Below, piece by piece: positions 52,063 through 60,759 of a stretch of DNA of 64,000 bases. Source of the DNA: Putridiphycobacter sp965230195 (GTDB lineage: Bacteria > Bacteroidota > Bacteroidia > Flavobacteriales_D > Crocinitomicaceae). Numbering within the stretch: the first letter of the stretch is position 1; each line of letters starts with the position of its first letter. The DNA lies in the NCBI GenBank assembly GCA_965230195.1, contig OZ245997.1, positions 4,650,001 to 4,714,000 on the forward strand, written 5' to 3'. A program made the translations under genes and the position numbers. Below the pieces are notes generated by a model, which was not told where the DNA came from, ran no database searches, and worked only from the letters and a program-made list of their open reading frames with translations.

Positions 52063-52872
52063 TTAGACAGCTACATCATGTGTTCGCAACGCATCATTTA
52101 GTGATGTTTTTTTATCGGTACTTTCTTTTCTTTTCCCAATTATAAGTGCACATGGCACATTGTATTCACCGGCTGGAAACTTTTTGGTATAAGAACCTGG
52201 AATAACCACACTTCGTGGCGGAACAAATCCTTTAGACTCGACTGGTTCATCACCGGTAACATCAATAATTTTTGTTGACATGGTTAAAACCACATTGGCT
52301 CCCAGTACTGCTTCTTTACCTACCCTTACACCTTCAACCACTATACATCTTGAACCAATAAATGCATTATCTTCAATAATAACAGGGGCAGCTTGCAATG
52401 GTTCTAATACTCCACCAATACCAACACCTCCACTCAGGTGAACATTTTTGCCTATTTGTGCACATGATCCCACAGTAGCCCAGGTATCCACCATTGTACC
52501 TTTATCAACATAGGCGCCAATATTGACATAACTTGGCATCATGATTACTCCTTCTGAGATATAAGCACCATATCTGGCAACAGCATGAGGTACTACCCGA
52601 ATTCCTTTCTCTTTATAATTCGATTTCAGCGCCATTTTATCATGAAATTCGAAAGGTCCAACCTCAATAGTCTCCATTTGTCGAATAGGGAAATACAATA
52701 CCACAGCCTTTTTTACCCACTCATTGACCTGCCAATCCCCATTTTCCAGAGGTTCTGCCACTCTTAATTCACCTGAATCAATTTTCTCAATAACTGTATT
52801 TATTGCCTGAATAACCTCATCTTTCTTTAATAAAGATCTGTCATCCCAAGCCTTCTCAATGATTTCTCTCAT
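52063..52872 (-). CDS. dapD: 2,3,4,5-tetrahydropyridine-2,6-dicarboxylate N-succinyltransferase
   Basis: DapD transfers succinyl from succinyl-CoA to tetrahydrodipicolinate in lysine and diaminopimelate synthesis. The protein has 269 residues. The left-handed parallel beta-helix is visible in the hexapeptide pattern (YISEGVIMMPSYVNIGAYVDKGTMVDTWATVGSCAQIGKNVHLSGG) and the GIGGVLEPLQAAPVIIEDNAFIGSRC signature. The C-terminal RSVVIPGSYTKKFPAGEYNVPCALIIGKR is typical. It has its own promoter box at 52890-52897 and is divergent from ybaB. Confidence 0.97.
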   Translation of the reverse strand: MREIIEKAWDDRSLLKKDEVIQAINTVIEKIDSGELRVAEPLENGDWQVNEWVKKAVVLYFPIRQMETIEVGPFEFHDKMALKSNYKEKGIRVVPHAVARYGAYISEGVIMMPSYVNIGAYVDKGTMVDTWATVGSCAQIGKNVHLSGGVGIGGVLEPLQAAPVIIEDNAFIGSRCIVVEGVRVGKEAVLGANVVLTMSTKIIDVTGDEPVESKGFVPPRSVVIPGSYTKKFPAGEYNVPCALIIGKRKESTDKKTSLNDALRTHDVAV

Positions 52873-52889
52873 TTTGTCAATTTTTGCTC

Positions 52890-52897
52890 CAAATATA
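52890..52897 (-). promoter_or_regulatory. Predicted -7 promoter box of dapD
   Basis: On the minus strand TATATTTG matches TAnnTTTG, 18 bases upstream of the dapD ATG. It is back to back with the ybaB promoter at 52910-52917. Confidence 0.55.
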
Positions 52898-52909
52898 ACT
52901 TATGTTCTT

Positions 52910-52917
52910 TATTTTTG
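52910..52917 (+). promoter_or_regulatory. Predicted -7 promoter box of ybaB
   Basis: The sequence TATTTTTG matches TAnnTTTG, 18 bases upstream of the ybaB ATG at 52936. It lies within the first codons of the longer open frame from 52915, supporting the ATG at 52936. It probably drives the long operon leading to the arsenosugar genes. Confidence 0.55.
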
Positions 52918-52935
52918 TGTCTAAATTTTAGAATT

Positions 52936-53226
52936 ATGTTCGGTAAAGGAATGATGAAAAAGTTGCAGGATATGCAGCAACAGGTTGAAGAAACCAAAGC
53001 GCGTTTGAATAATATAAAGTTGATTGGAGAAGCCATGGAAGGCAAAGTAAGAGTGGAAGTGAATGGAAATGGTGTAATTACAGATATTAAAGCAGATGAT
53101 TCCTTAGAAAAAAAGGAATTAATTGACCTTATTCTAGTAGCGTCTAACCGGGCACTTGAGCAAGCCAACAGAACCAAAGAAATGGAAATGGCACAATCGG
53201 CTAAAGGCATAATTCCGGGAATGTAA
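52936..53226 (+). CDS. YbaB/EbfC-family nucleoid-associated protein
   Basis: The start at 52936 gives MFGKGMMKKLQDMQQQVEETKARLNNIKLIGEAMEG, the usual N-terminus of this family; the seven extra residues in the longer frame overlap the promoter box. The 96-residue protein continues VRVEVNGNGVITDIKADDSLEKKELIDLILVASNRAL, which is the standard YbaB fold. It binds DNA as a dimer. The stop codon TAA shares its last A with the ATG of the TauE/SafE gene, so translation is coupled. Confidence 0.93.
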   Translation: MFGKGMMKKLQDMQQQVEETKARLNNIKLIGEAMEGKVRVEVNGNGVITDIKADDSLEKKELIDLILVASNRALEQANRTKEMEMAQSAKGIIPGM

Positions 53227-54008
53227 TGGGCTACTTGTATTTAGCTCTTCTTTTTCTTGTATCGTTTGGAGCAAGTTGGCTGACTTTTTTTAGTGGTTTC
53301 GGTTTAGGTACCATATTGACCCCTTTTTTCTATCTCATTTTTGAAGATTTAACTTTGGCAATATCAGCTACCGCTATTGTTCATTTCCTTAACAATGTAT
53401 TCAAGTTTGCTCTGATGCAAAAAAAAGTCAACTGGAAAATTGCCATTCCTTTTGGATTGGCAGCAATTCCAGCTGCTGTTGTTGGAGCAATGATCATGTC
53501 GGAATATGACGATACCGGTGGATATGCTTACTCAATATTAGGTTACCTTAAGGAGATCAAAATCATTAATGTTGTTTTTGGTTTGATTCTGATTGCCTTT
53601 GCCCTGATTGAAATTGTACCCAAATGGACCATTGCTTTCTCTAAGCAAAAGCTTTGGCTTGGAGGTGCTATTAGTGGTTTTTTTGGAGGATTATCAGGTC
53701 ATCAGGGCGCACTTAGAACAGCCTTTTTAGTTAAGTATAAACTAGATAAAAATACTTTTATCGCTACAGGAATTGTGATCGCCCTGGTCATTGATATGGT
53801 TCGTACCCCTATTTACTTTTCGAAATTTGAAATCGGTGAATTGCAAAGTCAGTGGGCTGGTATTGTCAGTGCATTATCCGGTGCATTTTTAGGAGCCAGA
53901 ATCGGGAAATATTACCTGAAAAAAATCAAACTTCAAACACTAAACAGTATTATTTCAATTGCCATGATTATTTTTGGTTTAACATTAGGTTTAGGACTAC
54001 TGGAATAA
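53226..54008 (+). CDS. TauE/SafE-family membrane permease
   Basis: The protein has 260 residues with about eight hydrophobic segments and the family glycine-rich motif SGFFGGLSGHQGALRTAFLVKY and GAISGFFGG, plus FFSGFGLGTILTPF. TauE/SafE proteins export sulphite, organosulphonates or other organic anions. It lies between ybaB and the folate and arsenosugar genes of one transcript, so export of an organoarsenical is a conceivable role, but the sequence does not show this. The stop TAA shares one base with the ATG of the next gene. Confidence 0.85.
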   Translation: MGYLYLALLFLVSFGASWLTFFSGFGLGTILTPFFYLIFEDLTLAISATAIVHFLNNVFKFALMQKKVNWKIAIPFGLAAIPAAVVGAMIMSEYDDTGGYAYSILGYLKEIKIINVVFGLILIAFALIEIVPKWTIAFSKQKLWLGGAISGFFGGLSGHQGALRTAFLVKYKLDKNTFIATGIVIALVIDMVRTPIYFSKFEIGELQSQWAGIVSALSGAFLGARIGKYYLKKIKLQTLNSIISIAMIIFGLTLGLGLLE

Positions 54009-54553
54009 TGAAATCTGCCTTAAGAGAAAAATATAAGCAACTGAGGACAACATTAACCGGGGGTGAAAGGGAAAGTTTATCCCTTCAAATCATAAGTAAT
54101 CTCTTGGAAAATTTTAAACTAAAATCGAAATCAGTCAGTGTTTTTGTACCTATCGAAAGATTTTATGAAATAAATACATGGTCGCTGATTAAAAATACTC
54201 CAGCCAACTTTTACCTCCCGGTTGTACAGAATGATGTTCTTAAACATCTAAAATACGAAAGCGACAAACAGCTTAAGATAAATAATTGGGGGATTCCCGA
54301 ACCTCAATTCGGAATAGAAATTGAACCTCACCAATTTGACTTTGTACTAGTACCATTATTGGCCTACGACACCAAAGGTACAAGAATTGGATATGGCAAA
54401 GGGTTTTATGACGGCTTTTTGAAAGATTGCTCAAATAATTGTAAATTTATAGGGCTAAGTTATTTTGAGCCTGAAGAAAAGGATATTGAGCCTTACAGTA
54501 CTGATATTCCTCTGCATTTTTGCGTAACACCAAAAAAAATATATGAATTTTAA
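54008..54553 (+). CDS. 5-formyltetrahydrofolate cyclo-ligase
   Basis: The start is at 54008 (MKSALREKYKQLRTTLTGGERESL), overlapping the preceding stop by one base; the longer open frame is a run-on from the permease region. The protein has 181 residues and ends with the family signature DFVLVPLLAYDTKGTRIGYGKGFYDGFLKD, the ATP- and substrate-binding loop. It converts 5-formyl-THF to 5,10-methenyl-THF with ATP. Whether it links one-carbon supply to methylation in the arsenosugar genes downstream is not shown. Confidence 0.92.
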   Translation: MKSALREKYKQLRTTLTGGERESLSLQIISNLLENFKLKSKSVSVFVPIERFYEINTWSLIKNTPANFYLPVVQNDVLKHLKYESDKQLKINNWGIPEPQFGIEIEPHQFDFVLVPLLAYDTKGTRIGYGKGFYDGFLKDCSNNCKFIGLSYFEPEEKDIEPYSTDIPLHFCVTPKKIYEF

Positions 54554-54594
54554 CTTTTTTGTAAGGTTAAAAGATATTTTGAGACTATTAAATC

Positions 54595-55311
54595 ATGAAA
54601 AAATTATTACTTGTAATACTGATGCTGGGTTCACTTTCTGTCTACTCTTCTACTAAGGCAGATCACAGTATTTGGAATGAGCTGCTAATGAAAAATGTAA
54701 GTAGCTCTGGCAAGGTAAATTATAAGAGCTTTAAAGTTGATCTAAACAAATTAGCAGATTATTTGATCGAACTAAAAAAACATGCTCCTGCGGGTGATTG
54801 GAGTAAAAGTGAAAAAATGGCTTATTATATTAACCTTTACAATGCCTATACAATCCAGTTAGTTTTAGCTAAGTACCCTGTAAAATCTGTAAAAGATGTC
54901 CGTTTCAGCGGGAAAGACATTTGGCAGGTTAAACTGGTAAAATCAGGCGACAAGATCTATTCTTTAAGTTATGTTGAAAATGGGATACTCAGAAAAATGG
55001 GAGATCCGCGAATACATTTCGCCATTAACTGTGCCTCCTACTCATGCCCAAAACTATTAAATAAAGCATTTACTGCTTCAAACCTTGAAGCTAACCTTAA
55101 AAAATTAACTGTTGCTTATATTAACGATCAAAAACACAATATTATAGCTCCGAAAAAAGTCAAATTATCACAAATATTTGAATGGTATGCAACAGACTTT
55201 ACAAGTAGTAAGAGTACTTTAATTGATTATTTAAACAAATATTCGACAATACCAATAAATACAAACGCTAAAATTGAATACATACCTTATAACTGGTCAT
55301 TAAATGAGTAA
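54595..55311 (+). CDS. DUF547-family exported protein
   Basis: The protein has 238 residues with a signal peptide (MKKLLLVILMLGSLSVYSS). The DUF547 motifs are MAYYINLYNAYTIQLVLAKYPVKSV, IHFAINCASYSCPKLLNKAF and the C-terminal FEWYATDF. The family is widespread in bacteria and plants and its function is unknown. The stop overlaps the arsS start by eight bases, which ties it to the arsenosugar operon. The TAA-AAT gap of 41 bases to the preceding gene is the widest in this part of the operon. Confidence 0.9.
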   Translation: MKKLLLVILMLGSLSVYSSTKADHSIWNELLMKNVSSSGKVNYKSFKVDLNKLADYLIELKKHAPAGDWSKSEKMAYYINLYNAYTIQLVLAKYPVKSVKDVRFSGKDIWQVKLVKSGDKIYSLSYVENGILRKMGDPRIHFAINCASYSCPKLLNKAFTASNLEANLKKLTVAYINDQKHNIIAPKKVKLSQIFEWYATDFTSSKSTLIDYLNKYSTIPINTNAKIEYIPYNWSLNE

Positions 55312-56338
55312 CATACTAATACAAGAAAAGTGGACAGCAGACAAACAAATAGATGTACTGTCAAAGGTTCTTCCCTCCCATTTGACTTTTAATCAAAGAA
55401 TGAAGGAGAACAATTTATTACCACTTCAACCTTCAAAACTGGAAATATTACAAATTAACCTTGGCTATGTCTGCAACCTTGAGTGCGCACATTGTCATGT
55501 TGATGCTTCTCCAAGACGAAAAGAATCAACCCCAAAAGAGATCCTGGAAAAATGCCTGGAGGTCATAGATGCATCACCAGATATCCATACGGTAGATTTA
55601 ACCGGGGGAGCACCTGAAATGAATCCTCACTTTACCTGGTTGATTGAAGCACTTTCATCCAGAAATGTAGAGGTGATTGTAAGAAGTAATCTTACTATTT
55701 TGGTTGAAGGAAAATTTAAAACCTATCCGGAATTTTTAGCTAAACACAAAGTAACCGTAGTATCATCTCTTCCGTGTTACACTGAAGAAAATACTGATGC
55801 ACAACGTGGGAATGGCGTTTTTAATAAATCAATTCTTGCACTTCAAAAATTAAATGAACTTGGCTATGGAACCAATCCGGAACTAAAACTTCATTTGGTA
55901 TATAACCCTGGAGGTGCTTCTATTGCACCGAATCAAACAGCTCTGGAAGCAGATTATAAAAGAGAATTAAAGCAAAACAGCAATATAGATTTTGATCAGC
56001 TATACACCATCACTAACCTGCCAATCAGCCGGTTTTTAGAGTACCTAAGTGAAAGTGATAAGCTTGAAAAATATATGCATTTATTATCAACCAGTTTCAA
56101 TCCTGAAGCTGCAAAAAATGTAATGTGTACCAATACACTTTCAGTAGATTGGAACGGTAATTTATACGATTGCGATTTTAATCAGATTCTTAAATTGCCT
56201 GTTAACGTAAAAAATTCCAGAAACATAATGGACTTTGACATCAATGAGTTATCTTCCAGAAAAATTGTATTTAACAACCATTGTTTAGGTTGTACTGCAG
56301 GAGAAGGTTCAAGTTGTCAGGGCGCAATAGTTCAATAA
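55304..56338 (+). CDS. arsS: Arsenosugar biosynthesis radical SAM protein ArsS
   Basis: The protein has 344 residues. The radical SAM cluster motif is CNLECAHC (C-x3-C-x2-C) in NLGYVCNLECAHCHVDASPRRKE, followed by DLTGGAPEMNPHF. The C-terminus holds an auxiliary-cluster-like cysteine set (MCTNTLSVDWNGNLYDCDF and CLGCTAGEGSSC). ArsS proteins form 5'-deoxy-5'-dimethylarsinoyl-adenosine from methylated arsenic and SAM on the way to arsenosugars. The next gene starts two bases after the stop. The assignment depends on the combination of motifs and the neighbours. Confidence 0.93.
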   Translation: MSNILIQEKWTADKQIDVLSKVLPSHLTFNQRMKENNLLPLQPSKLEILQINLGYVCNLECAHCHVDASPRRKESTPKEILEKCLEVIDASPDIHTVDLTGGAPEMNPHFTWLIEALSSRNVEVIVRSNLTILVEGKFKTYPEFLAKHKVTVVSSLPCYTEENTDAQRGNGVFNKSILALQKLNELGYGTNPELKLHLVYNPGGASIAPNQTALEADYKRELKQNSNIDFDQLYTITNLPISRFLEYLSESDKLEKYMHLLSTSFNPEAAKNVMCTNTLSVDWNGNLYDCDFNQILKLPVNVKNSRNIMDFDINELSSRKIVFNNHCLGCTAGEGSSCQGAIVQ

Positions 56339-56340
56339 CT

Positions 56341-56844
56341 ATGAAATTACTTTTAACCATTATCATTGTTTCTTTCGGCTATACAATCTATAGTCAGGAA
56401 AAAGAACAGACTTTTGATGAGATGGTAAAATCTTATTATAAGAACACTGTTCCACTCATCTATCCTCATCAACTATACAGAATGATAATCAATGGTGAGA
56501 AATTTAATCTTTTAGACACCAGAGAAACGAAAGAGTATGAAGTTTCTTTTATAAATGGTGCAATACGGATTGGATACAATAACTTTTCACCATCAAAAAT
56601 CACGTCTATTGATAAATCTCTTAAAACAATTGTTTACTGTACGATTGGTGCAAGAAGTGAATCCATTGGTGAGAAATTAAAGAAAAACGGTTTTAATAAA
56701 GTCTACAACCTTTACGGAGGAATGATTTATTGGAAAAATCAGGGATACCCAACCTACACTTCTAACAAAACCAAAACCAATAATGTTCATGTTTATAGCC
56801 AGGAATGGGGCAAGTGGTTAAAAAAAGGAAATGCAGTTTACTAA
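56341..56844 (+). CDS. Secreted or periplasmic rhodanese-like protein
   Basis: I place the start at 56341 (MKLLLTIIIVSFGYTIYSQ), two bases after the arsS stop, because the longer frame is a run-through of the arsS region in another frame. The protein of 167 residues has a signal peptide and a rhodanese domain: NLLDTRETKEYEVSFINGA, the active loop YCTIGARSESIGEKL with Cys in IVYCTIGARSE, and NLYGGMIYWKNQG. Rhodaneses transfer sulphur or bind arsenate-like oxyanions. It is a regular neighbour in arsenosugar clusters of this phylum, but its role there is unclear. Confidence 0.85.
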   Translation: MKLLLTIIIVSFGYTIYSQEKEQTFDEMVKSYYKNTVPLIYPHQLYRMIINGEKFNLLDTRETKEYEVSFINGAIRIGYNNFSPSKITSIDKSLKTIVYCTIGARSESIGEKLKKNGFNKVYNLYGGMIYWKNQGYPTYTSNKTKTNNVHVYSQEWGKWLKKGNAVY

Positions 56845-56928
56845 TAAAACAGACACATTAGCCGCTTTTACCTTAAAGGGAAACAACTATTAGTTAAATA
56901 TCTCCTGTAAAAAAAGAATTACAAACAC

Positions 56929-57561
56929 ATGAAAAAAAACGCACTAATAATTTTCGCAAAAAATATTGTTCTGGGCAAGGTTAAAACCAGATTGGCCAAA
57001 ACTATTGGCGATACAGGTGCTTTTAACGTTTATGTTAAACTATTTGAAATTACAGAGAAGCAAAGCATGAAGGTTAAATCTGCCGACAAGCACATTTATT
57101 TCTCAGATGTTGTCATCAATGCCAAATGGAAGAACTGTAAAAAATATGTTCAGGAAGGTGACGATTTAGGCATGCGGATGCTTAATGCATTTAACAACGT
57201 TTTCGAACAGGGTTATGAGAAGGTAGTCTGTATTGGATCTGATTTACCTGAACTTACCGCTGATATTATTGAACAAGCCTTCCTTAAACTGGAAACCAAT
57301 GATTTTGTTTTTGGACCTGCAGCTGATGGTGGATACTACCTTGTTGGCTTAAAAAACAGTAAGCAATCTTATATATTTGAGAACAAACCCTGGAGCACTG
57401 ACCGTCTCCTGGATATAACACTAAAAGAAATCGAAAGCAATAATCATGATCATGCTTTATTAGAAGTATTAAATGATGTTGATACGATAGATGACTTAAA
57501 GAATTCAATACTTTCAAAACAATTTAAACATTACCATGAGTTACTTGAACGAAACCAATAA
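56929..57561 (+). CDS. TIGR04282-family arsenosugar biosynthesis glycosyltransferase
   Basis: The protein has 210 residues with a GT-A-like fold: LIIFAKNIVLGKVKTRLAKTIGDTGAFNVYVKLFEIT, the metal-binding segment CIGSDLPELTADIIEQAF and FGPAADGGYYLVGLKNS. This matches the family with the TIGR04282 model named for arsenosugar biosynthesis. It is thought to attach a sugar to the ribosyl-arsenic moiety. Its last 26 bases overlap the start of arsM, so translation is coupled. There is a gap of 84 bases after the rhodanese gene. Confidence 0.9.
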   Translation: MKKNALIIFAKNIVLGKVKTRLAKTIGDTGAFNVYVKLFEITEKQSMKVKSADKHIYFSDVVINAKWKNCKKYVQEGDDLGMRMLNAFNNVFEQGYEKVVCIGSDLPELTADIIEQAFLKLETNDFVFGPAADGGYYLVGLKNSKQSYIFENKPWSTDRLLDITLKEIESNNHDHALLEVLNDVDTIDDLKNSILSKQFKHYHELLERNQ

Positions 57562-58504
57562 TTTATACAAAGAAGCTGCTTTAACACCTGACGTTGGTCT
57601 ATGCTGCACCACTACCCCAGTTTGGGCATTACCTGAATTGGATATGCCTCAAATCATGCTTGACATGAACTATGGATGTGGAAGTACTGTAAATCCAAGA
57701 GATCTGGTCAATTCCCCAAAAACACTTTATGTAGGTGTTGGTGGAGGGATGGAGATCTTTCAATTCTCCTATTTTTCCCGTCAACCTGGTGGAGTTATAG
57801 GAGTTGATGTAGTAGACGAAATGCTTGAGGCTTCAAGAAAAAATCTGATAACAGCTGCTGAAACAAATCCATGGTTTGACCCTTCTTACGTTGAACTTAG
57901 AAAAGGAGATGCCTTAAACCTTCCTGTTGAAGATAACTCAATTGATGTAGCAGCACAAAACTGTCTGTTTAATATCTTTAAAATTGACGACTTAAAAACG
58001 GCGCTTAAGGAAATGTATCGGGTTTTAAAACCTGGTGGTCGTTTGGTCCTATCTGATCCTGTTACGGAAGATCCAATGCCGGAAAATTTAAAAAATGACG
58101 ACCGGTTAAGAGCACTGTGTTTATCCGGATCCATTCCATTGCAGGATTATATTGATTTGATTACTTCTGTAGGTTTTGGTACGGTAGAAATACGGGCTAA
58201 AAGACCATACAGAGTCCTGTCTCCAAACCATTACGATACTGATAAGCTCATTTTTATTGAAAGCGTGGAGGTTTGTGCAATAAAAGACGAGGTTTTACCT
58301 GATGGTCCATGTGTTTTTACGGGAAAAACCGCTGTCTACTATGGTAACGAAGAGTATTTTGATGATGGCAAAGGTCACGTACTATTGCAAAATTCACCAT
58401 TGGCCATTTGTGATAAAACGGCTAAGCAATTCAAAGCACTAAACCGGGACGATATTTACATTTCAGAATCAACTTATTTTTATGACGGAGGAGGTTGTTG
58501 TTAG
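57536..58504 (+). CDS. arsM: Arsenite S-adenosylmethionine methyltransferase ArsM
   Basis: The protein has 322 residues. The methyltransferase fold contains TLYVGVGGGMEIFQFSYFS (SAM site), a YRVLKPGGRLVLSDPV segment, and an N-terminal cysteine-containing stretch GLCCTTTPVWALPELDMPQ. The C-terminus ends DGGGCC, and the cysteines in GCGSTVNP are also candidates for arsenite binding. The product would be methyl- and dimethyl-arsenic for ArsS. The GVGGG loop in place of GxGxG is a small deviation. The reading frame starts within the glycosyltransferase gene. Whether it also protects the cell from arsenite is unknown. Confidence 0.92.
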   Translation: MSYLNETNNLYKEAALTPDVGLCCTTTPVWALPELDMPQIMLDMNYGCGSTVNPRDLVNSPKTLYVGVGGGMEIFQFSYFSRQPGGVIGVDVVDEMLEASRKNLITAAETNPWFDPSYVELRKGDALNLPVEDNSIDVAAQNCLFNIFKIDDLKTALKEMYRVLKPGGRLVLSDPVTEDPMPENLKNDDRLRALCLSGSIPLQDYIDLITSVGFGTVEIRAKRPYRVLSPNHYDTDKLIFIESVEVCAIKDEVLPDGPCVFTGKTAVYYGNEEYFDDGKGHVLLQNSPLAICDKTAKQFKALNRDDIYISESTYFYDGGGCC

Positions 58505-58659
58505 ATCTTTTGCTGAGACCAAATCATTAATGCAGGATTTCTAAAACTATCTTTCATATTTAATTTGACTGTTTAAATAATTGATTAATTTAGCTCTGAC
58601 AGTGAATCTGTTTGCTTAATTTTAAGCAGTACGAACTGAATTAATTACTTTCTTTAAAT

Positions 58660-60738
58660 ATGAAAATTTTACTCCTGATTTCTGCGTTATTCTATCTTGT
58701 CAATACTTCTGCTCAGGCCCCAATTCTTAATTGGGCAAACCGTATAGGTGATAGCGCAAATGATGAAGGTTATGGCATTGTAGAAGACAGTAATGGCAAT
58801 GTATATATTACCGGTATATACGAAAACTATACTGTGGATTTTGATCCGGGTCCCAATTTCGAGGGCTCCTCAAATCAGGGAGGTAATGATTGTTTCATTT
58901 TAAAGTTAGATGAATTTGGTAACTATGTGTGGGCAAAAACCTTTGGAGGTTCCGGAGACGAAGAAAGTTATGCAATTGCAATCAATCATGATGGGGATGT
59001 AATTGTCACCGGCAATTTTGAAGGAACCGTTGATTTCGATCCTAATAGCGGCACGCAATTCATTACAGCAACAAGTACCAGTGATGTTTTTGTGTTATGT
59101 CTGGATTCAAATGGAAATTTTAATTGGGTCAGTACTTACGGTGGAGGCCCCTCAACTTCGAATGCTTTGGTTATTGATAATGACAATAACCCTATAATTA
59201 CCGGGCACTTTTGGGGTACTATTGATTTTGATCCAAACTCTGGGATTGACACACTTCAAACCAGTAGTGCATTCACTGACCTGTTTGTAATTAAAATGGA
59301 TCCAAACGGACAAACTTTATGGGCGAAATCTATCAATGGTCCGCAACATGTTCTTGGTGAAGGTATATGTGTTGATCCACTGAATGATATTTTACTTACC
59401 GGCACTTTTATGGATTCCGCTGATTTTGATCCGGGATTAAATGCTGTCTATCGTAGTGTAGTTGGAGATCGCGATATTTTCATTCTCAAATTAGATCCAA
59501 ATGGTGATTTTATTTGGGTAAAAACTATGGGCGGAAGCGATTCAAACGCCAGGGGCTATTCCATTACCACTGATACAATTGGCAATATTTATTCTACCGG
59601 TCGTTTTTTTGATACGGTTGATTTTGATCCGGGAATAAATACATTCAATTTAAGTACTCCTAACTCAAACTCAAGTTCATATGTGCAAAAACTCAATCAA
59701 AATGGAGACTTTATATGGGCAAAAGCCACACAAGGCCTCTCTTATGATGTCGCCAGATCAATTCATGTAAACAATGAGGGAGATTGTTATGTAGGTGGAC
59801 TATTTAAAGGCACTGTGGATTTTGATCCGGGTAACGGACTATTTAACTTAGTTTCTAACAGCAATACCTCAACATTTATTCAAAAACTGGATAGCTCCGG
59901 TAATTTTTTATGGGCAGTCCCTTTTTTATCAAACTCTAATACTACATTTGGCACAGGCAGGAACTGCATTTGGATCAATGAGTTTGGAAATGTGTTTTTG
60001 ACCGGTAAATTTCGTCAAACGGTAGATTTTGATCCACAAAATGGTACGTATGATTTATCTTCTGATTCTCCTAACACCTATGATGCTTACATGCTAAAAC
60101 TGTTCGAGTGTCAACCTTTATCATCTACTCAAACAGAAACGGCTTGTTTCTCCTATACATGGCCGGTCAATGGCGCAACCTATACCGCCTCAAACACCTA
60201 CAGTTCGGTGCTTACTACCTCGAATGGCTGTGATTCTACAGTTTATCTTGATCTTGAAATCACCTCTGTTGATAATAGTGTTTCGCTGAGCAATTTTACA
60301 CTTACAGCTAATATGTCCGGAGCCACATACCAATGGCTGGACTGCAATAATGCAAATGCGCCAATTGCCGGTGCCACTAACCAGGATTATTCTCCACTTG
60401 AAAATGGTAGTTACGCAGTAGAGGTCACATATAATAATTGTACTCTAACCTCTGATTGTATTACCGTATCAGGTCTGGCAATTTCTGAAAACGAGCCTAT
60501 ATTTCCGGTTAATGTTTACCCTAACCCAAGTTCAGGATGGATAACCGTCGAATTTAATAACCTGAAAACAATTCAACAGATCAACATAAAAACTGTTAAT
60601 GGACGACTCGTAAAAAGTTATTCAACGAATGGTGACAACACTTTTTTTATACCATTACCCGACACCAATGGTATTTACCTGGTGGAATTTGTAGGAAATG
60701 ATTACTATGTTGTAAAAAAGATAGTTAATCAAAAGTAA
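58660..60738 (+). CDS. T9SS type A secreted protein with SBBP-like beta-propeller repeats
   Basis: The protein has 692 residues with a signal peptide to about residue 20. Seven repeats carry the pattern ...TGxFxGTVDFDPGxG...FxxKLDxxGxFxWAK, with the VDFDPG core in GTVDFDPNSG, ADFDPGLN, TVDFDPGIN and GTVDFDPG. These are SBBP-type propeller blades. After residue 480 come ETACFSYTWPVNGATYTASNTYS and an Ig-like domain, and the last 75 residues are a type A sorting domain (NVYPNPSSGWITVEF...GIYLVEFVGNDYYVVKK). It should be secreted by T9SS. It is monocistronic. Confidence 0.9.
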   Translation: MKILLLISALFYLVNTSAQAPILNWANRIGDSANDEGYGIVEDSNGNVYITGIYENYTVDFDPGPNFEGSSNQGGNDCFILKLDEFGNYVWAKTFGGSGDEESYAIAINHDGDVIVTGNFEGTVDFDPNSGTQFITATSTSDVFVLCLDSNGNFNWVSTYGGGPSTSNALVIDNDNNPIITGHFWGTIDFDPNSGIDTLQTSSAFTDLFVIKMDPNGQTLWAKSINGPQHVLGEGICVDPLNDILLTGTFMDSADFDPGLNAVYRSVVGDRDIFILKLDPNGDFIWVKTMGGSDSNARGYSITTDTIGNIYSTGRFFDTVDFDPGINTFNLSTPNSNSSSYVQKLNQNGDFIWAKATQGLSYDVARSIHVNNEGDCYVGGLFKGTVDFDPGNGLFNLVSNSNTSTFIQKLDSSGNFLWAVPFLSNSNTTFGTGRNCIWINEFGNVFLTGKFRQTVDFDPQNGTYDLSSDSPNTYDAYMLKLFECQPLSSTQTETACFSYTWPVNGATYTASNTYSSVLTTSNGCDSTVYLDLEITSVDNSVSLSNFTLTANMSGATYQWLDCNNANAPIAGATNQDYSPLENGSYAVEVTYNNCTLTSDCITVSGLAISENEPIFPVNVYPNPSSGWITVEFNNLKTIQQINIKTVNGRLVKSYSTNGDNTFFIPLPDTNGIYLVEFVGNDYYVVKKIVNQK

Positions 60739-60759
60739 TCTGAAACGATTGTACAATAG

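Noticed and set aside
53852..54007. Extended N-terminus of the formyltetrahydrofolate cyclo-ligase frame
   Set aside because: The upstream residues are a run-through of the permease gene in another frame. The overlapping ATAATG at 54004-54010 gives the normal start.
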